From Lachnospiraceae bacterium (lineage in GTDB: Bacteria > Bacillota > Clostridia > Lachnospirales > Lachnospiraceae), in contig JAILGA010000150.1 in the NCBI GenBank assembly GCA_024697225.1, forward strand, positions 1 to 52,626: a DNA stretch of 52,626 bases. Direction: 5' to 3'. The notes beneath the pieces were generated by a model, which saw only the letters and a program-made list of their open reading frames with translations, searched no databases and was not told the origin of the DNA. The position numbers and the translations under genes are program-made. Of the stretch, positions 27,901 through 34,517 are shown piece after piece; the stretch's first letter is position 1, and each line of letters opens with the position of its first letter.

Positions 27901-28735
27901 TGCGGGAACCGGCGCAGGAGAATATGGCTGCAGTGAACTGCTTGACGCGGCACGAAGTAAAAATATCAACAGTTATCTAATGAACAGGATCACAGAAAGA
28001 CTGGATGAGAAATATGCACATCCGGAGCTTGAGAAGTTGGAAATAAAAACAACTGTTACCGAATTAAAGGAAAGATCACTCGAAGAGGAAGAAGATAAAC
28101 TCCACACCCATCGACTCATACAGTCAACGGAAGAGGGTGATATCGTACCTGATTTCATGAGAGAAACCAGGATCATGAAGAAAACAGAAAGAGGAACAGC
28201 CTACCATAAGGTGATGGAAATTTTGGACGCAGAAATACTAGAAGATGACAGTATCACAAATCGTGATTTGATTAATAAAAATCGAAATATCGTTCAAAAA
28301 TGGATGAAAAATAAAGAAGAATCCGGATTACTCTCGAAAGGTTATTCGAATGCTGTCAGAGCAGAGGATGTACTGGTGTTTTTGTCTTCGGATCTGGGAC
28401 AAAGGATGCGGGAGGCGTTTCTTATGGACAGATTGTTCAGGGAGAAACAGTTCATGATGGAAATCCCGGCGGCAAGAGTGACAAGAGATGCGCCGGAGAA
28501 TGGCACAACGCTGATTCAGGGTGTGATAGACGCATATTTCGTCTCCGGTGAGGGTGCCGTAGAGTTGGTGGATTACAAGACGGATGCCGGGGTCGATGAT
28601 GAAGAACTTGTAAAAAGATACGGCGTACAGCTTTCACTGTACGCCGAGGCGATCGAACGCATACTTGATCTAAAGGTGAAGGAAAAATGGATCTGGTCCT
28701 TTACGCTGGGACATGCGATTCCTCTTCCAAAATGA
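24935..28735 (+). CDS. addA: ATP-dependent helicase/nuclease subunit A (AddA)
   Basis: UvrD-type 3'-5' helicase plus nuclease, partner of AddB. 1266 residues. Motif I AAAGSGKT at 29-36, 'VVTFTRAAAAQMKERI' (Ia), 'MVDEYQDSN' (motif II, D412-E413), 'VGDIKQSIYRFRLARPEIF' (III), 'IMSIHKSKGLEFPVVF' (V) and 'LYVAMTRAEQKLIL' (VI). The C-terminal nuclease has 'VELVDYKTD' (D1213, K1215). The start overlaps addB by eight bases. The 3' end overlaps the convergent thiN end by 35 bases. Three exact palindrome sites are inside. A stretch at about 27955-28335 is markedly AT-rich with A-ending codons, unlike the rest of the gene. Confidence 0.96.
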   Translation: MAEKKKKIRFTEEQKEVIESRRQNLLVSAAAGSGKTAVLTERIIRLVSDGDEPADIDRILVVTFTRAAAAQMKERISAALSARIADDPGNRHLRRQELLLPHARIMTIDAFCQYILRNEFDAAGIDPSFRVADDGEIELLKNEAVGEILEEEYEKATPEFLELADAMSPGALDKALETQIKRLGGFAESMPWPELWLRKERDKLAGTARRGLVECAGNEWITDVIKRTEKELACCIDELTAAMRISESPDGPYMYTDTITADIENLKHIYTAGDLKELGERFRTDIFGKLSSRRDDAVSPGKRAEVKDIRDNVKDTVNKIKSRYFSAPYDEMEQREHMTVPVLTELIEVTLKYRKRLEEKKREKSVIDFSDMEHLALGVFLKEPEDPEDIDEPEITDIARSYAEYFTEIMVDEYQDSNFVQELILGAIAGESAGRHDRFMVGDIKQSIYRFRLARPEIFMDKLGRYHRDPGFSDRRIDLHRNFRSSGQIIDFVNAIFRGIMLRDVGGVDYDEDAMLVAGEGAGPGLPDNIPEIMLLDLNSGGDSDDRQGGAADTDGPDNEPDGQDDELLTQDMSKEEAEASMIAGRILELVSTGTLEDKNGGVRRVRWGDIVILLRATSGVDEIYRNVLDAAGIPVYIESRKGYFQAREIRLMLDLMRVIVNPLSDIPLAGVLRSAPFGGFDDEELALVRVFGMRSGNLPAGVGLYECLSACASGASPVLNGIPAFAESGIDDALSQKCIGFLDRLDSWREAAGWLSVRELLDNIIEETRFEEYVAALPGGARRSANVRILLGWADNMAMSVGAGLTDFMNRVEQYRLIDVDQGEANVLPENADVVRIMSIHKSKGLEFPVVFAAGLSRNFNRQDERSAVLLDDIIGPAIYAFDRENRVRYSTLKRLAVADKQREESLGEEIRVLYVAMTRAEQKLILTAAEKDISKWADMAAGKVPVSYLKRAHASCFLDLIREAAKSCPGLFRLTCVRKDEISTYETAGTGAGEYGCSELLDAARSKNINSYLMNRITERLDEKYAHPELEKLEIKTTVTELKERSLEEEEDKLHTHRLIQSTEEGDIVPDFMRETRIMKKTERGTAYHKVMEILDAEILEDDSITNRDLINKNRNIVQKWMKNKEESGLLSKGYSNAVRAEDVLVFLSSDLGQRMREAFLMDRLFREKQFMMEIPAARVTRDAPENGTTLIQGVIDAYFVSGEGAVELVDYKTDAGVDDEELVKRYGVQLSLYAEAIERILDLKVKEKWIWSFTLGHAIPLPK
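25595..25608. repeat. Palindrome site ATAWC-N4-GWTAT in addA
   Basis: ATAACAGATGTTAT; 16 bp including flanking G and C form GATAACAGATGTTATC, symmetric except at the centre. Confidence 0.65.
25709..25722. repeat. Palindrome site with extended flanks in addA
   Basis: ATAACAGCCGATAT with the same GATACA / TGAA-type flanks as the addB site at 24502. Confidence 0.7.
27963..27976. repeat. Palindrome site ATAWC-N4-GWTAT in addA
   Basis: ATATCAACAGTTAT, at the start of the AT-rich stretch of addA. Confidence 0.6.
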
Positions 28736-29348
28736 TCAGGATCTCGCCGGAGTGCACGGTGATCTCAGCAGGATCACCGGTGAAATGATTACTTACCCCG
28801 AGTGGCCAGGTGCGCTTCAGCTTACCGTGATCGAGAGGGTAGAACAGACCCCGGATGCTGATCTCAGAGCTTTCTGACAGAGAAAAGAGCGAGATAAATC
28901 CGCGGGTCTTCGCATCGAAGCGTTCAATATGCCCTGCAGAGCGGATGAAAAGTCTTGTACTTCCCGATATGAGCTCGGCTTCACCGCCATTCTCACGGAT
29001 CCATGACAGGAGCTGGATATTGGCGATCGTGTGGGACAGCCTGGCTCCGCCTGCCCCGCCGTAGATCCGGAATTTGCGATATCCCAGACGTAATCCTTCC
29101 CTGACGGCGTAACCGGTATCCGTATCATCCTTGACGGTGGGGAGGATGATTTTGGGAGGGGAGACGGATGCCGGCTCCTCCATTGAATCAAAATCACCGA
29201 TCAAAAGATCCGGCTGCTGTCCTGCAGCATTCAGATGACGGTATCCGGCGTCTGCCGCGCACAGAAAATCTCCGGGTGAGCGCTTTACGGGAAGATCTCC
29301 TTCCCCGATATCGCCGGCTCCGACTATGATGAAATAACCGTCTTTCAT
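28701..29348 (-). CDS. thiN: Thiamine pyrophosphokinase
   Basis: Converts thiamine plus ATP to thiamine pyrophosphate in the cytoplasm. 215 residues. Family motifs: 'CAADAGYRHL', 'PDLLIGDFDSM', 'DDTDTGYAVREGLRLGY', 'YGGAGGARLSHTIANIQLL' in the catalytic domain, and the beta-sandwich thiamine-binding domain with 'FISLFSLS' and 'GVSNHFTG'. It lies 6 bases after thiT on the same strand, so it belongs to the TPP-riboswitch operon and lets imported thiamine be activated. Its 3' end overlaps the addA 3' end by 35 bases on opposite strands. Confidence 0.95.
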   Translation of the reverse strand: MKDGYFIIVGAGDIGEGDLPVKRSPGDFLCAADAGYRHLNAAGQQPDLLIGDFDSMEEPASVSPPKIILPTVKDDTDTGYAVREGLRLGYRKFRIYGGAGGARLSHTIANIQLLSWIRENGGEAELISGSTRLFIRSAGHIERFDAKTRGFISLFSLSESSEISIRGLFYPLDHGKLKRTWPLGVSNHFTGDPAEITVHSGEILIILEEESHVPA

Positions 29349-29354
29349 GGTTGA

Positions 29355-30176
29355 TCAGGTTCCGGCTTTCCTGTTGGCGGAAATTATCATTACAATAAAG
29401 CAGACGATGCCTGCGGCGGTGATGATCCCGAGGAGAGGCAGATTGACTTCGGCAAATCCCGTGGCGTCAAAAGCACCGGTTTCCGCATTTTGCAGTTTGG
29501 AAAAGACCAGAACGGCATCGATGACAATGGCTGCCGCGAAGATCAGCCCGCCGATACCCTTTAAAAGAAGGGAGGACCTGCTGACGGAGGAGCCGCCGTA
29601 GGACGTGATCTGATCGCTGCCAAAGTCGAGCATGGAGCCGAGATAAAAGGCGAGAACCGCGGTCACTATGGTCTCCGGAAGCATATAGGTCGCGTTGTAT
29701 CCGATGGAGTACAGGAGTGCTGCGTTGGTCGGAATCGACAGGCCGGCCCAGACCGTTGCGCCGGACAGGACATGGCAGGCATAACGCAGCAGACAGACGA
29801 ATACGGTGCCGGCAAGCAGAGCGGTGGGTTGCTTCGCATGTTTGCGGAAGATGCCGCCCAACCCGATGACCATGAATGCGAACATGTAATCCAGCAGGAT
29901 GACGGCCACGATCGATTGCCAGGTGGTCACATAGGAAAGATTCTTAAGGCCGAGCAGCTGTTCGATCACCGCGAAGACAAATCCGGTCAGCGTTCCCCAT
30001 TTCAGTCCGTGTCTGTAAGAGATGATGATCACCGGGAGCATGCTGCCGATCGTCACCGATCCTCCGTAGGGAAGATCAAGCAGCTTGACCAGTGACAGGA
30101 CGGTGGCGACTGCCACCATCAGCGCGGATTCCACCAGGATCCTCGATCTGCTCATACTTTGTTTTACTGTTGCCAT
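29355..30176 (-). CDS. thiT: Thiamine transporter ThiT (ECF S component), with C-terminal extension
   Basis: Substrate-binding membrane component of an ECF vitamin transporter. The first ~190 residues have six hydrophobic segments and ThiT-type features such as 'LPYGGSVTIGSMLPVIIISYRHG' split around the Gly-rich turn, the 'GFVFAVIEQLL' helix, and the later Trp- and Tyr-containing substrate region. The C-terminal ~75 residues add two further hydrophobic helices (about 202-222 and 245-263), making it 273 residues against ~190 in the usual protein. The start at 30176 is chosen because AAAGGAGG lies seven bases upstream; a start ten codons earlier would include the ribosome-binding site. The energising ECF module is not in this window. 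Confidence 0.88.
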   Translation of the reverse strand: MATVKQSMSRSRILVESALMVAVATVLSLVKLLDLPYGGSVTIGSMLPVIIISYRHGLKWGTLTGFVFAVIEQLLGLKNLSYVTTWQSIVAVILLDYMFAFMVIGLGGIFRKHAKQPTALLAGTVFVCLLRYACHVLSGATVWAGLSIPTNAALLYSIGYNATYMLPETIVTAVLAFYLGSMLDFGSDQITSYGGSSVSRSSLLLKGIGGLIFAAAIVIDAVLVFSKLQNAETGAFDATGFAEVNLPLLGIITAAGIVCFIVMIISANRKAGT

Positions 30177-30179
30177 GAA

Positions 30180-30216
30180 AAAACCTCCTTTGCATGTGGT
30201 TGCCAAAGAAGGTTTT
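30180..30216 (-). promoter_or_regulatory. Hairpin masking the thiT ribosome-binding site
   Basis: On the minus strand, AAAACCTTCTTTG (30216-30204) can pair over 13 positions, one a G-U, with CAAAGGAGGTTTT (30192-30180), which contains the thiT ribosome-binding site. The loop is 11 bases. Run-on T residues follow the stem, so it could also act as a terminator. It is the likely expression platform of the TPP riboswitch. Confidence 0.75.
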
Positions 30217-30240
30217 ATTAAATATCGCGCGATATTTAAT
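30217..30240. repeat. Perfect 24-bp palindrome between riboswitch and thiT hairpin
   Basis: Symmetric sequence with arms ATTAAATATC / GATATTTAAT around GCGC. It contains an exact ATAWC-N4-GWTAT core at 30222-30235. As RNA it can form a 10-bp stem with a four-base loop, directly between the aptamer and the ribosome-binding-site hairpin. Confidence 0.8.
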
Positions 30241-30352
30241 CCGCCTCCCTACGCCGGTATTATCCGGTTCAGGTGATAAGGGTCTGGCAGCGGGCAAATA
30301 TCCTTAATTAAGAAAGCCCTAAAAACCGCCATCTCAGCGACGCTCCCCTGGC
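30241..30352 (-). promoter_or_regulatory. TPP riboswitch aptamer
   Basis: Read on the minus strand it has the conserved THI-box elements in order: GGGGAGC at the 5' end, GCTGAGATGGCGG, a variable P3 region, then ACCTGAACCGGATAATACC and GGCGTAGGGA at the 3' end. It lies 65 bases before the thiT ATG and is expected to lower expression of thiT-thiN when thiamine pyrophosphate is abundant. Confidence 0.95.
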
Positions 30353-30383
30353 AAAAATTAAGTTATGATTTGATAAAATACCA

Positions 30384-30407
30384 AAACGCACGTTATTTTA
30401 TGCGTTT
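30384..30407 (-). terminator. Possible weak terminator after asnA
   Basis: Minus strand: seven-base arms AAACGCA and TGCGTTT around a ten-base loop, 9 bases after the asnA stop, followed by TGGTATTTTAT. The stem is short and the T run interrupted. It also contains an imperfect copy of the window motif (30383-30396). Confidence 0.35.
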
Positions 30408-30415
30408 ATATCGGT

Positions 30416-31423
30416 TTAAAGCAGGTTCAATCCAAGCTTTCCTGCTTCTTCCATGGTTTCCACCGGCCACAGCGAACTCTGAACCTCGCCGATGTGGGCT
30501 TTTCTGAGGAAGAACATGCACAGTCTGGACTGCCCGATGCCGCCCCCTATTGTCAGAGGCAGCGTCCCCTCAAGGATCCCCTTCTGGAACGGAAGCTCTG
30601 CCCTCTCCGGGCAGCCGGCTTTTTCAAGCTGTTCTTTAAGAGAAGTCTCATCAACTCTTATGCCCATCGAAGACAGCTCCAGAGCGATGTCCATGACCGG
30701 ATAATATACGAGAATGTCGCAGTTGAGCTTCCAGTCATCATAGTCCGGCGCGCGGCCGTCGTGCTTCTGACCTGATTCGAGCAGATCGCCGATCTGCATT
30801 ATGCACACGGCGCCCTTGGCCTTGGCAATGTAGTATTCCCTTTCCTTAGGCGTGTTGTCGGGGAACATATCCTCGAGCTCCTGAGTCGTGATGAAGAAGA
30901 TATCGTGAGGCAGGATCTCCTCGATATAATCATAGCTTATCGCCATATACTTTTCTGTCTTGCGCAGCACTTTGTAGATGGTCCGGACGGTCTCTTTAAG
31001 ATATTCGGGGTTTCTGTCCTCCCTGTTGATTATCCGCTCCCAGTCCCACTGATCAACATATACAGAGTGGATGTTGTCCGTTATCTCGTCGCGGCGGATA
31101 GCATTCATGTCGGTGTAGAGCCCTTCGCCCGTCTTAAAACCGTAGTATTTAAGCGCATAGCGCTTCCACTTGGCAAGTGACTGTACGATCTGGGCATTTC
31201 TGTTCCCGTCGGCTATCGTGAAATCCACGGGACGCTCGACGCCGTTCAGATCATCATTGAGGCCGCTCGCGGGGTCCACAAAGAGAGGCGCGGTTACCCT
31301 CAAAAGCCCCAGGCGCTCGGCAAAGAGATTCTGAAAAAAATCCTTGACGGTCTTTATCGCCACCTGTGTTTCGTGTATCGAGAGTGCCGAAGTATATCCG
31401 GCAGGCAGTTTCAGATTGTTCAT
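30416..31423 (-). CDS. asnA: Aspartate--ammonia ligase (asparagine synthetase A)
   Basis: Makes asparagine from aspartate, ammonia and ATP; class II aminoacyl-tRNA-synthetase-like fold. 335 residues, the normal length. Recognisable blocks: 'HETQVAIKTVKDFFQ', 'LFVDPASGLNDDLNGVERPV', 'SLAKWKRYAL', 'TDMNAIRRDE', 'SVYVDQWDWE', and the C-terminal 'GGGIGQSRLCMFFLRKAHIGEVQ'-type end, quoted here only in part. AGGAG lies seven bases before the ATG. It is divergent from the nuclease-helicase gene. Confidence 0.97.
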   Translation of the reverse strand: MNNLKLPAGYTSALSIHETQVAIKTVKDFFQNLFAERLGLLRVTAPLFVDPASGLNDDLNGVERPVDFTIADGNRNAQIVQSLAKWKRYALKYYGFKTGEGLYTDMNAIRRDEITDNIHSVYVDQWDWERIINREDRNPEYLKETVRTIYKVLRKTEKYMAISYDYIEEILPHDIFFITTQELEDMFPDNTPKEREYYIAKAKGAVCIMQIGDLLESGQKHDGRAPDYDDWKLNCDILVYYPVMDIALELSSMGIRVDETSLKEQLEKAGCPERAELPFQKGILEGTLPLTIGGGIGQSRLCMFFLRKAHIGEVQSSLWPVETMEEAGKLGLNLL

Positions 31424-31470
31424 AACAATACTCCTGTAAAATATGGTTTCACCGTTACAACCAGTCTACT

Positions 31471-31499
31471 ATTTAACCCTATTTTGGGATATAATTCAA
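31471..31499 (-). promoter_or_regulatory. Possible asnA promoter
   Basis: Minus strand: TTGAAT (31499-31494), 17 bases, TTAAAT (31476-31471). Each hexamer matches consensus at four positions. The -35 overlaps the -10 of the opposite promoter. Confidence 0.45.
31490..31495 (+). promoter_or_regulatory. Probable -10 element of the nuclease-helicase gene
   Basis: Consensus TATAAT ten bases before the ATG, with no recognisable -35. If used, transcription would start about 2-3 bases before the start codon. Confidence 0.45.
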
Positions 31500-31504
31500 G
31501 AGAA

Positions 31505-34036
31505 ATGGAAACAAAAACGACAAATTCGTACAGGATATCAGTCCGCGGCCTGGTGGAATTTGTACTGCGGGAGGGGGATATAGACAACCGCGCCCGCGGT
31601 GACCGCATGCAGGCGATGCTTGACGGGTCAAGAGTCCACCGCATGATACAGAAGAGGCAGGGGGCGGGATACCGGGCCGAGGTGCCGCTGTCTCATACGG
31701 TCGACATGGACGGTTACAGGCTCGTGGTGGAGGGCCGGGCGGACGGCATAGCCGACAGGGACAGCGCTCCCGCGGAGCAGATTCAGATGGAGCTTGAAAC
31801 CTGGCTCGACAAAGATCCCGGAACGCTTCATGTCACGGAAGAGATATTATGGGAAAAGGCGCCCGTCATTGATGAGATTAAGGGCACCTACAGGGATATA
31901 AAAAAGCTTGCCGATGCCGATCCGGTGCATCTGGCCCAGGCTAAGTGCTATGCGTTTTTTTATGCCTTTGATACCGGTCTTGAAGCCGTGAGGATCAGAA
32001 TGACCTACTGCAGCCTTGAGACGGGGGAGATAAGGTATTTCAGATACAGATACAGAACAGGAGAACTTGCGGATTTCTTTGACGGAGTTATAGAGGGCTA
32101 CAGGCGCTTCGCCGATGATCTGCACGCCAGAAAAGGAAAAAAGACAGCTTCCGCAAAAGCCCTGGAATTCCCTTTTGAATACAGAAAAGGCCAAAAAAAG
32201 CTCGCAGGATACGTGTACCGCACCATAGAAAGAGGGAGAAGGCTTTTCCTTGAGGCGCCGACCGGGGCGGGTAAGACTCTTGCGGTCCTCTTTCCCGCGA
32301 TAAAGGCAGTGGGTGAGGAGCGCGCCGACCGCATTTTCTACCTAACGGCCAAGACCATAGCCAGGACTGCGCCCGAGCAGGCTTTTGAGATATTGAGAAG
32401 CGGAGGGCTTATCTTCAGAACGGTCACTCTGACAGCAAAGGAGAAAATATGCATCCTTGATAAGCCGGCGTGTGATCCGCACGGCTGCCCGCGGGCAAAG
32501 GGGCACTATGACAGGGTTAATGATGCTCTCTACGATCTGCTGCGTGAGGGGGACGGCCTCACAAGGGAAGTGATAACCCGGATAGCCAGAGAGCACATGG
32601 TATGTCCGTTTGAACTCTCGCTTGATCTTGCGCTGTTCGCTGACGGCGTGATCTGTGATTTCAATTACGCTTTTGATCCATTCGTATATCTAAGGCGCTT
32701 TTTTGCTGAAAACACGCGAAGTGACGCCATTTTTCTCGTTGATGAGGCACATAACCTTCTGGACCGCGGCCGTGAGATGTACAGCGCCGATCTTACTCTC
32801 GAGGAGCTTGAGGAGGCAAAGGTTTCGATCTGTATGAGCGCGAGGAAAACAGATGAGGCCCCGGCTCTGAAAAAGGCCTTTGAAAAAGCTGTTTTGGCCT
32901 TCGAAAATGCATTATCTCAGGTGCCGGGACGAAAACCGGTGATCATTTACGACATAGAAGGTCTTTTGGCAGTGTTGCAGAAGCTCCTCCAGGTAATGGC
33001 GGATCTTTTGGGCGAGAGGAACAGAGAGAGCACGGACGGGGAACTGACGTTTTATTTCAAATTGTTCAGGTTCAGCGAGACGGCCGCTCATATGGACGAG
33101 CGCTATTATATACAGGCTGAGAGAACGGGCCGCAGACAGGGCAGGATAAAGCTGTTCTGCGCCGATCCGTCCGGACGTCTTCGGGAGGCAATGGACAGAG
33201 CGGCAGCCACAGTTCTTTTCTCCGCGACCATGCTGCCGATAAGGTATTATAAAGCTCTTTTGGGTGGAACAGACGAGGATTATGAGGCATACGCCGAGAC
33301 CTCTTTTGATCTGGCAAGACAGATGGGCGTGTTCATAGGCACCGATGTGACGACAAAGTACAGTGAACGCGGTGATGCACAGTATGCAAGGATCGCACAT
33401 TATCTGACGGAGACGGTGTCTGCCAGACCCGGAAAGTATATGGCTTTCTTTCCGTCCTGGAAGGTGCTGTACGCGGTGAGGGCAGCCATGACAGAAACGC
33501 TCTCCTTTCCGGACGGCGCCGAGATAATAATGCAGCAGGAAAATATGACAGAGGATGGCAGGGAGGAATTCCTGTCCCATTTCGGTGAGGGGAGCGGTGC
33601 GGATTTCGGCGGCATTATCGGCATGGATGTGGAAGTGGACGAAGACCGGGCTGTACTCGGTATGTGCGTACTCGGCGGAATATTCGGCGAGGGCATAGAT
33701 CTCAGGGGAGAAAGTCTGATAGGAGTTATCATCGCGGGCACCGGACTTCCGCAGGTTTCCGGGGAAAGGGAGCTTATGCGTGAGTGGTTCGGATCAAGGG
33801 GCAGCGACGGATTTGACAACGCATACCGCTATCCGGGTATGAACAGGGTGCTTCAGGCGGCAGGAAGGCTTATACGCACGGAAAATGACTGCGGTGTACT
33901 GCTTCTCCTCGATGAGAGATTCCGTGAGCCCGCATATACATGTCTGTTCCCGAAGGAGTGGAAAAATATTAAAAACGTCACGACCAGTACGGTCAAAAAC
34001 GAGCTGAATGCTTATTGGAGCGGGATAGACGGATAA
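31505..34036 (+). CDS. Nuclease-helicase fusion: PD-(D/E)XK domain plus DinG/XPD-type Fe-S helicase
   Basis: 843 residues from ATG 31505; an upstream extension of 44 codons covers the promoter and is rejected. Residues ~1-200 look like a RecB/Cas4-type nuclease: a conserved His in 'SRVHRMIQ', then 'VVEGRADGI', 'VIDEIKG' and 'AQAKCYAFFYA'. The rest is a superfamily 2 helicase of the Rad3/XPD/DinG class: Walker A APTGAGKT (251-258), four cysteines for a 4Fe-4S cluster (C316, C323, C328, C367), DEAH at 413-416, and motif VI 'QAAGRLIRTE'. Enzymes of this class unwind 5'-3'. A role in repair of damaged or branched DNA is inference. It stands alone in its orientation; a 480-base gap follows before valS. 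Confidence 0.87.
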   Translation: METKTTNSYRISVRGLVEFVLREGDIDNRARGDRMQAMLDGSRVHRMIQKRQGAGYRAEVPLSHTVDMDGYRLVVEGRADGIADRDSAPAEQIQMELETWLDKDPGTLHVTEEILWEKAPVIDEIKGTYRDIKKLADADPVHLAQAKCYAFFYAFDTGLEAVRIRMTYCSLETGEIRYFRYRYRTGELADFFDGVIEGYRRFADDLHARKGKKTASAKALEFPFEYRKGQKKLAGYVYRTIERGRRLFLEAPTGAGKTLAVLFPAIKAVGEERADRIFYLTAKTIARTAPEQAFEILRSGGLIFRTVTLTAKEKICILDKPACDPHGCPRAKGHYDRVNDALYDLLREGDGLTREVITRIAREHMVCPFELSLDLALFADGVICDFNYAFDPFVYLRRFFAENTRSDAIFLVDEAHNLLDRGREMYSADLTLEELEEAKVSICMSARKTDEAPALKKAFEKAVLAFENALSQVPGRKPVIIYDIEGLLAVLQKLLQVMADLLGERNRESTDGELTFYFKLFRFSETAAHMDERYYIQAERTGRRQGRIKLFCADPSGRLREAMDRAAATVLFSATMLPIRYYKALLGGTDEDYEAYAETSFDLARQMGVFIGTDVTTKYSERGDAQYARIAHYLTETVSARPGKYMAFFPSWKVLYAVRAAMTETLSFPDGAEIIMQQENMTEDGREEFLSHFGEGSGADFGGIIGMDVEVDEDRAVLGMCVLGGIFGEGIDLRGESLIGVIIAGTGLPQVSGERELMREWFGSRGSDGFDNAYRYPGMNRVLQAAGRLIRTENDCGVLLLLDERFREPAYTCLFPKEWKNIKNVTTSTVKNELNAYWSGIDG

Positions 34037-34072
34037 TGCATAAAATCGCTTGCTGTGCGTTATAACGATAAC

Positions 34073-34086
34073 ATAACACCGGTTAT
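34073..34086. repeat. Palindrome site ATAWC-N4-GWTAT, intergenic
   Basis: ATAACACCGGTTAT, 37 bases after the nuclease-helicase stop codon. Confidence 0.65.
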
Positions 34087-34394
34087 TAGTCAAGGTTACA
34101 TAAAACGATGGAGTAACATATTATGTAAACAAAAAACACTGCCAAATTGTTCGAATTGTGCATGAAATTGATTCGAAACAGGGAAAAAATTAAAACTGAA
34201 CGTTTAAGAACACACATTCGGATATGTGGAAAACTATGTGGAAATTGTGGGCATTTGAGAAGCCGGTAAATTTATGTCAACATTCATGCGGGTTTTGGGA
34301 CTTAACGGAAAATTGTAACTCGAATTATGTGATTCCATACAAAACTTCAGAAGTCAAATATTTTATGTAAACTAAATACCGGCCTTAACATACA

Positions 34395-34408
34395 ATAACG
34401 CATGATAT
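34395..34408. repeat. Palindrome site ATAWC-N4-GWTAT, intergenic
   Basis: ATAACGCATGATAT, about 110 bases before valS, with the ATACA left flank also seen at 24502 and 25709. Confidence 0.65.
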
Positions 34409-34517
34409 CATACAGAGGGGCCATGAATTCGTGTGTTATTGATATCTGTGAATCTTGACATTTAGGGCATTATTGTGAAAAATGTATAACTGTATATAAA
34501 TAAGGAGGCATAATGAT

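Larger units (their letters stand above)
34037..34517. other. 481-base intergenic gap upstream of valS
   Basis: AT-rich, no protein gene. It contains two exact palindrome sites (34073, 34395), several TATGTAAAC and ATGTGGAAA repeats, a TTGACA at 34455-34460 without a good -10 at the right distance, and a strong AAGGAGG before valS. I looked for a T-box leader (AGGGTGGNACCGCG element) as expected before many Clostridia tRNA synthetase genes and did not find one. Confidence 0.55.

Noticed and set aside
34037-34517. T-box leader before valS
   Set aside because: No AGGGTGGNACCGCG-type element and no fitting terminator/antiterminator pair seen.
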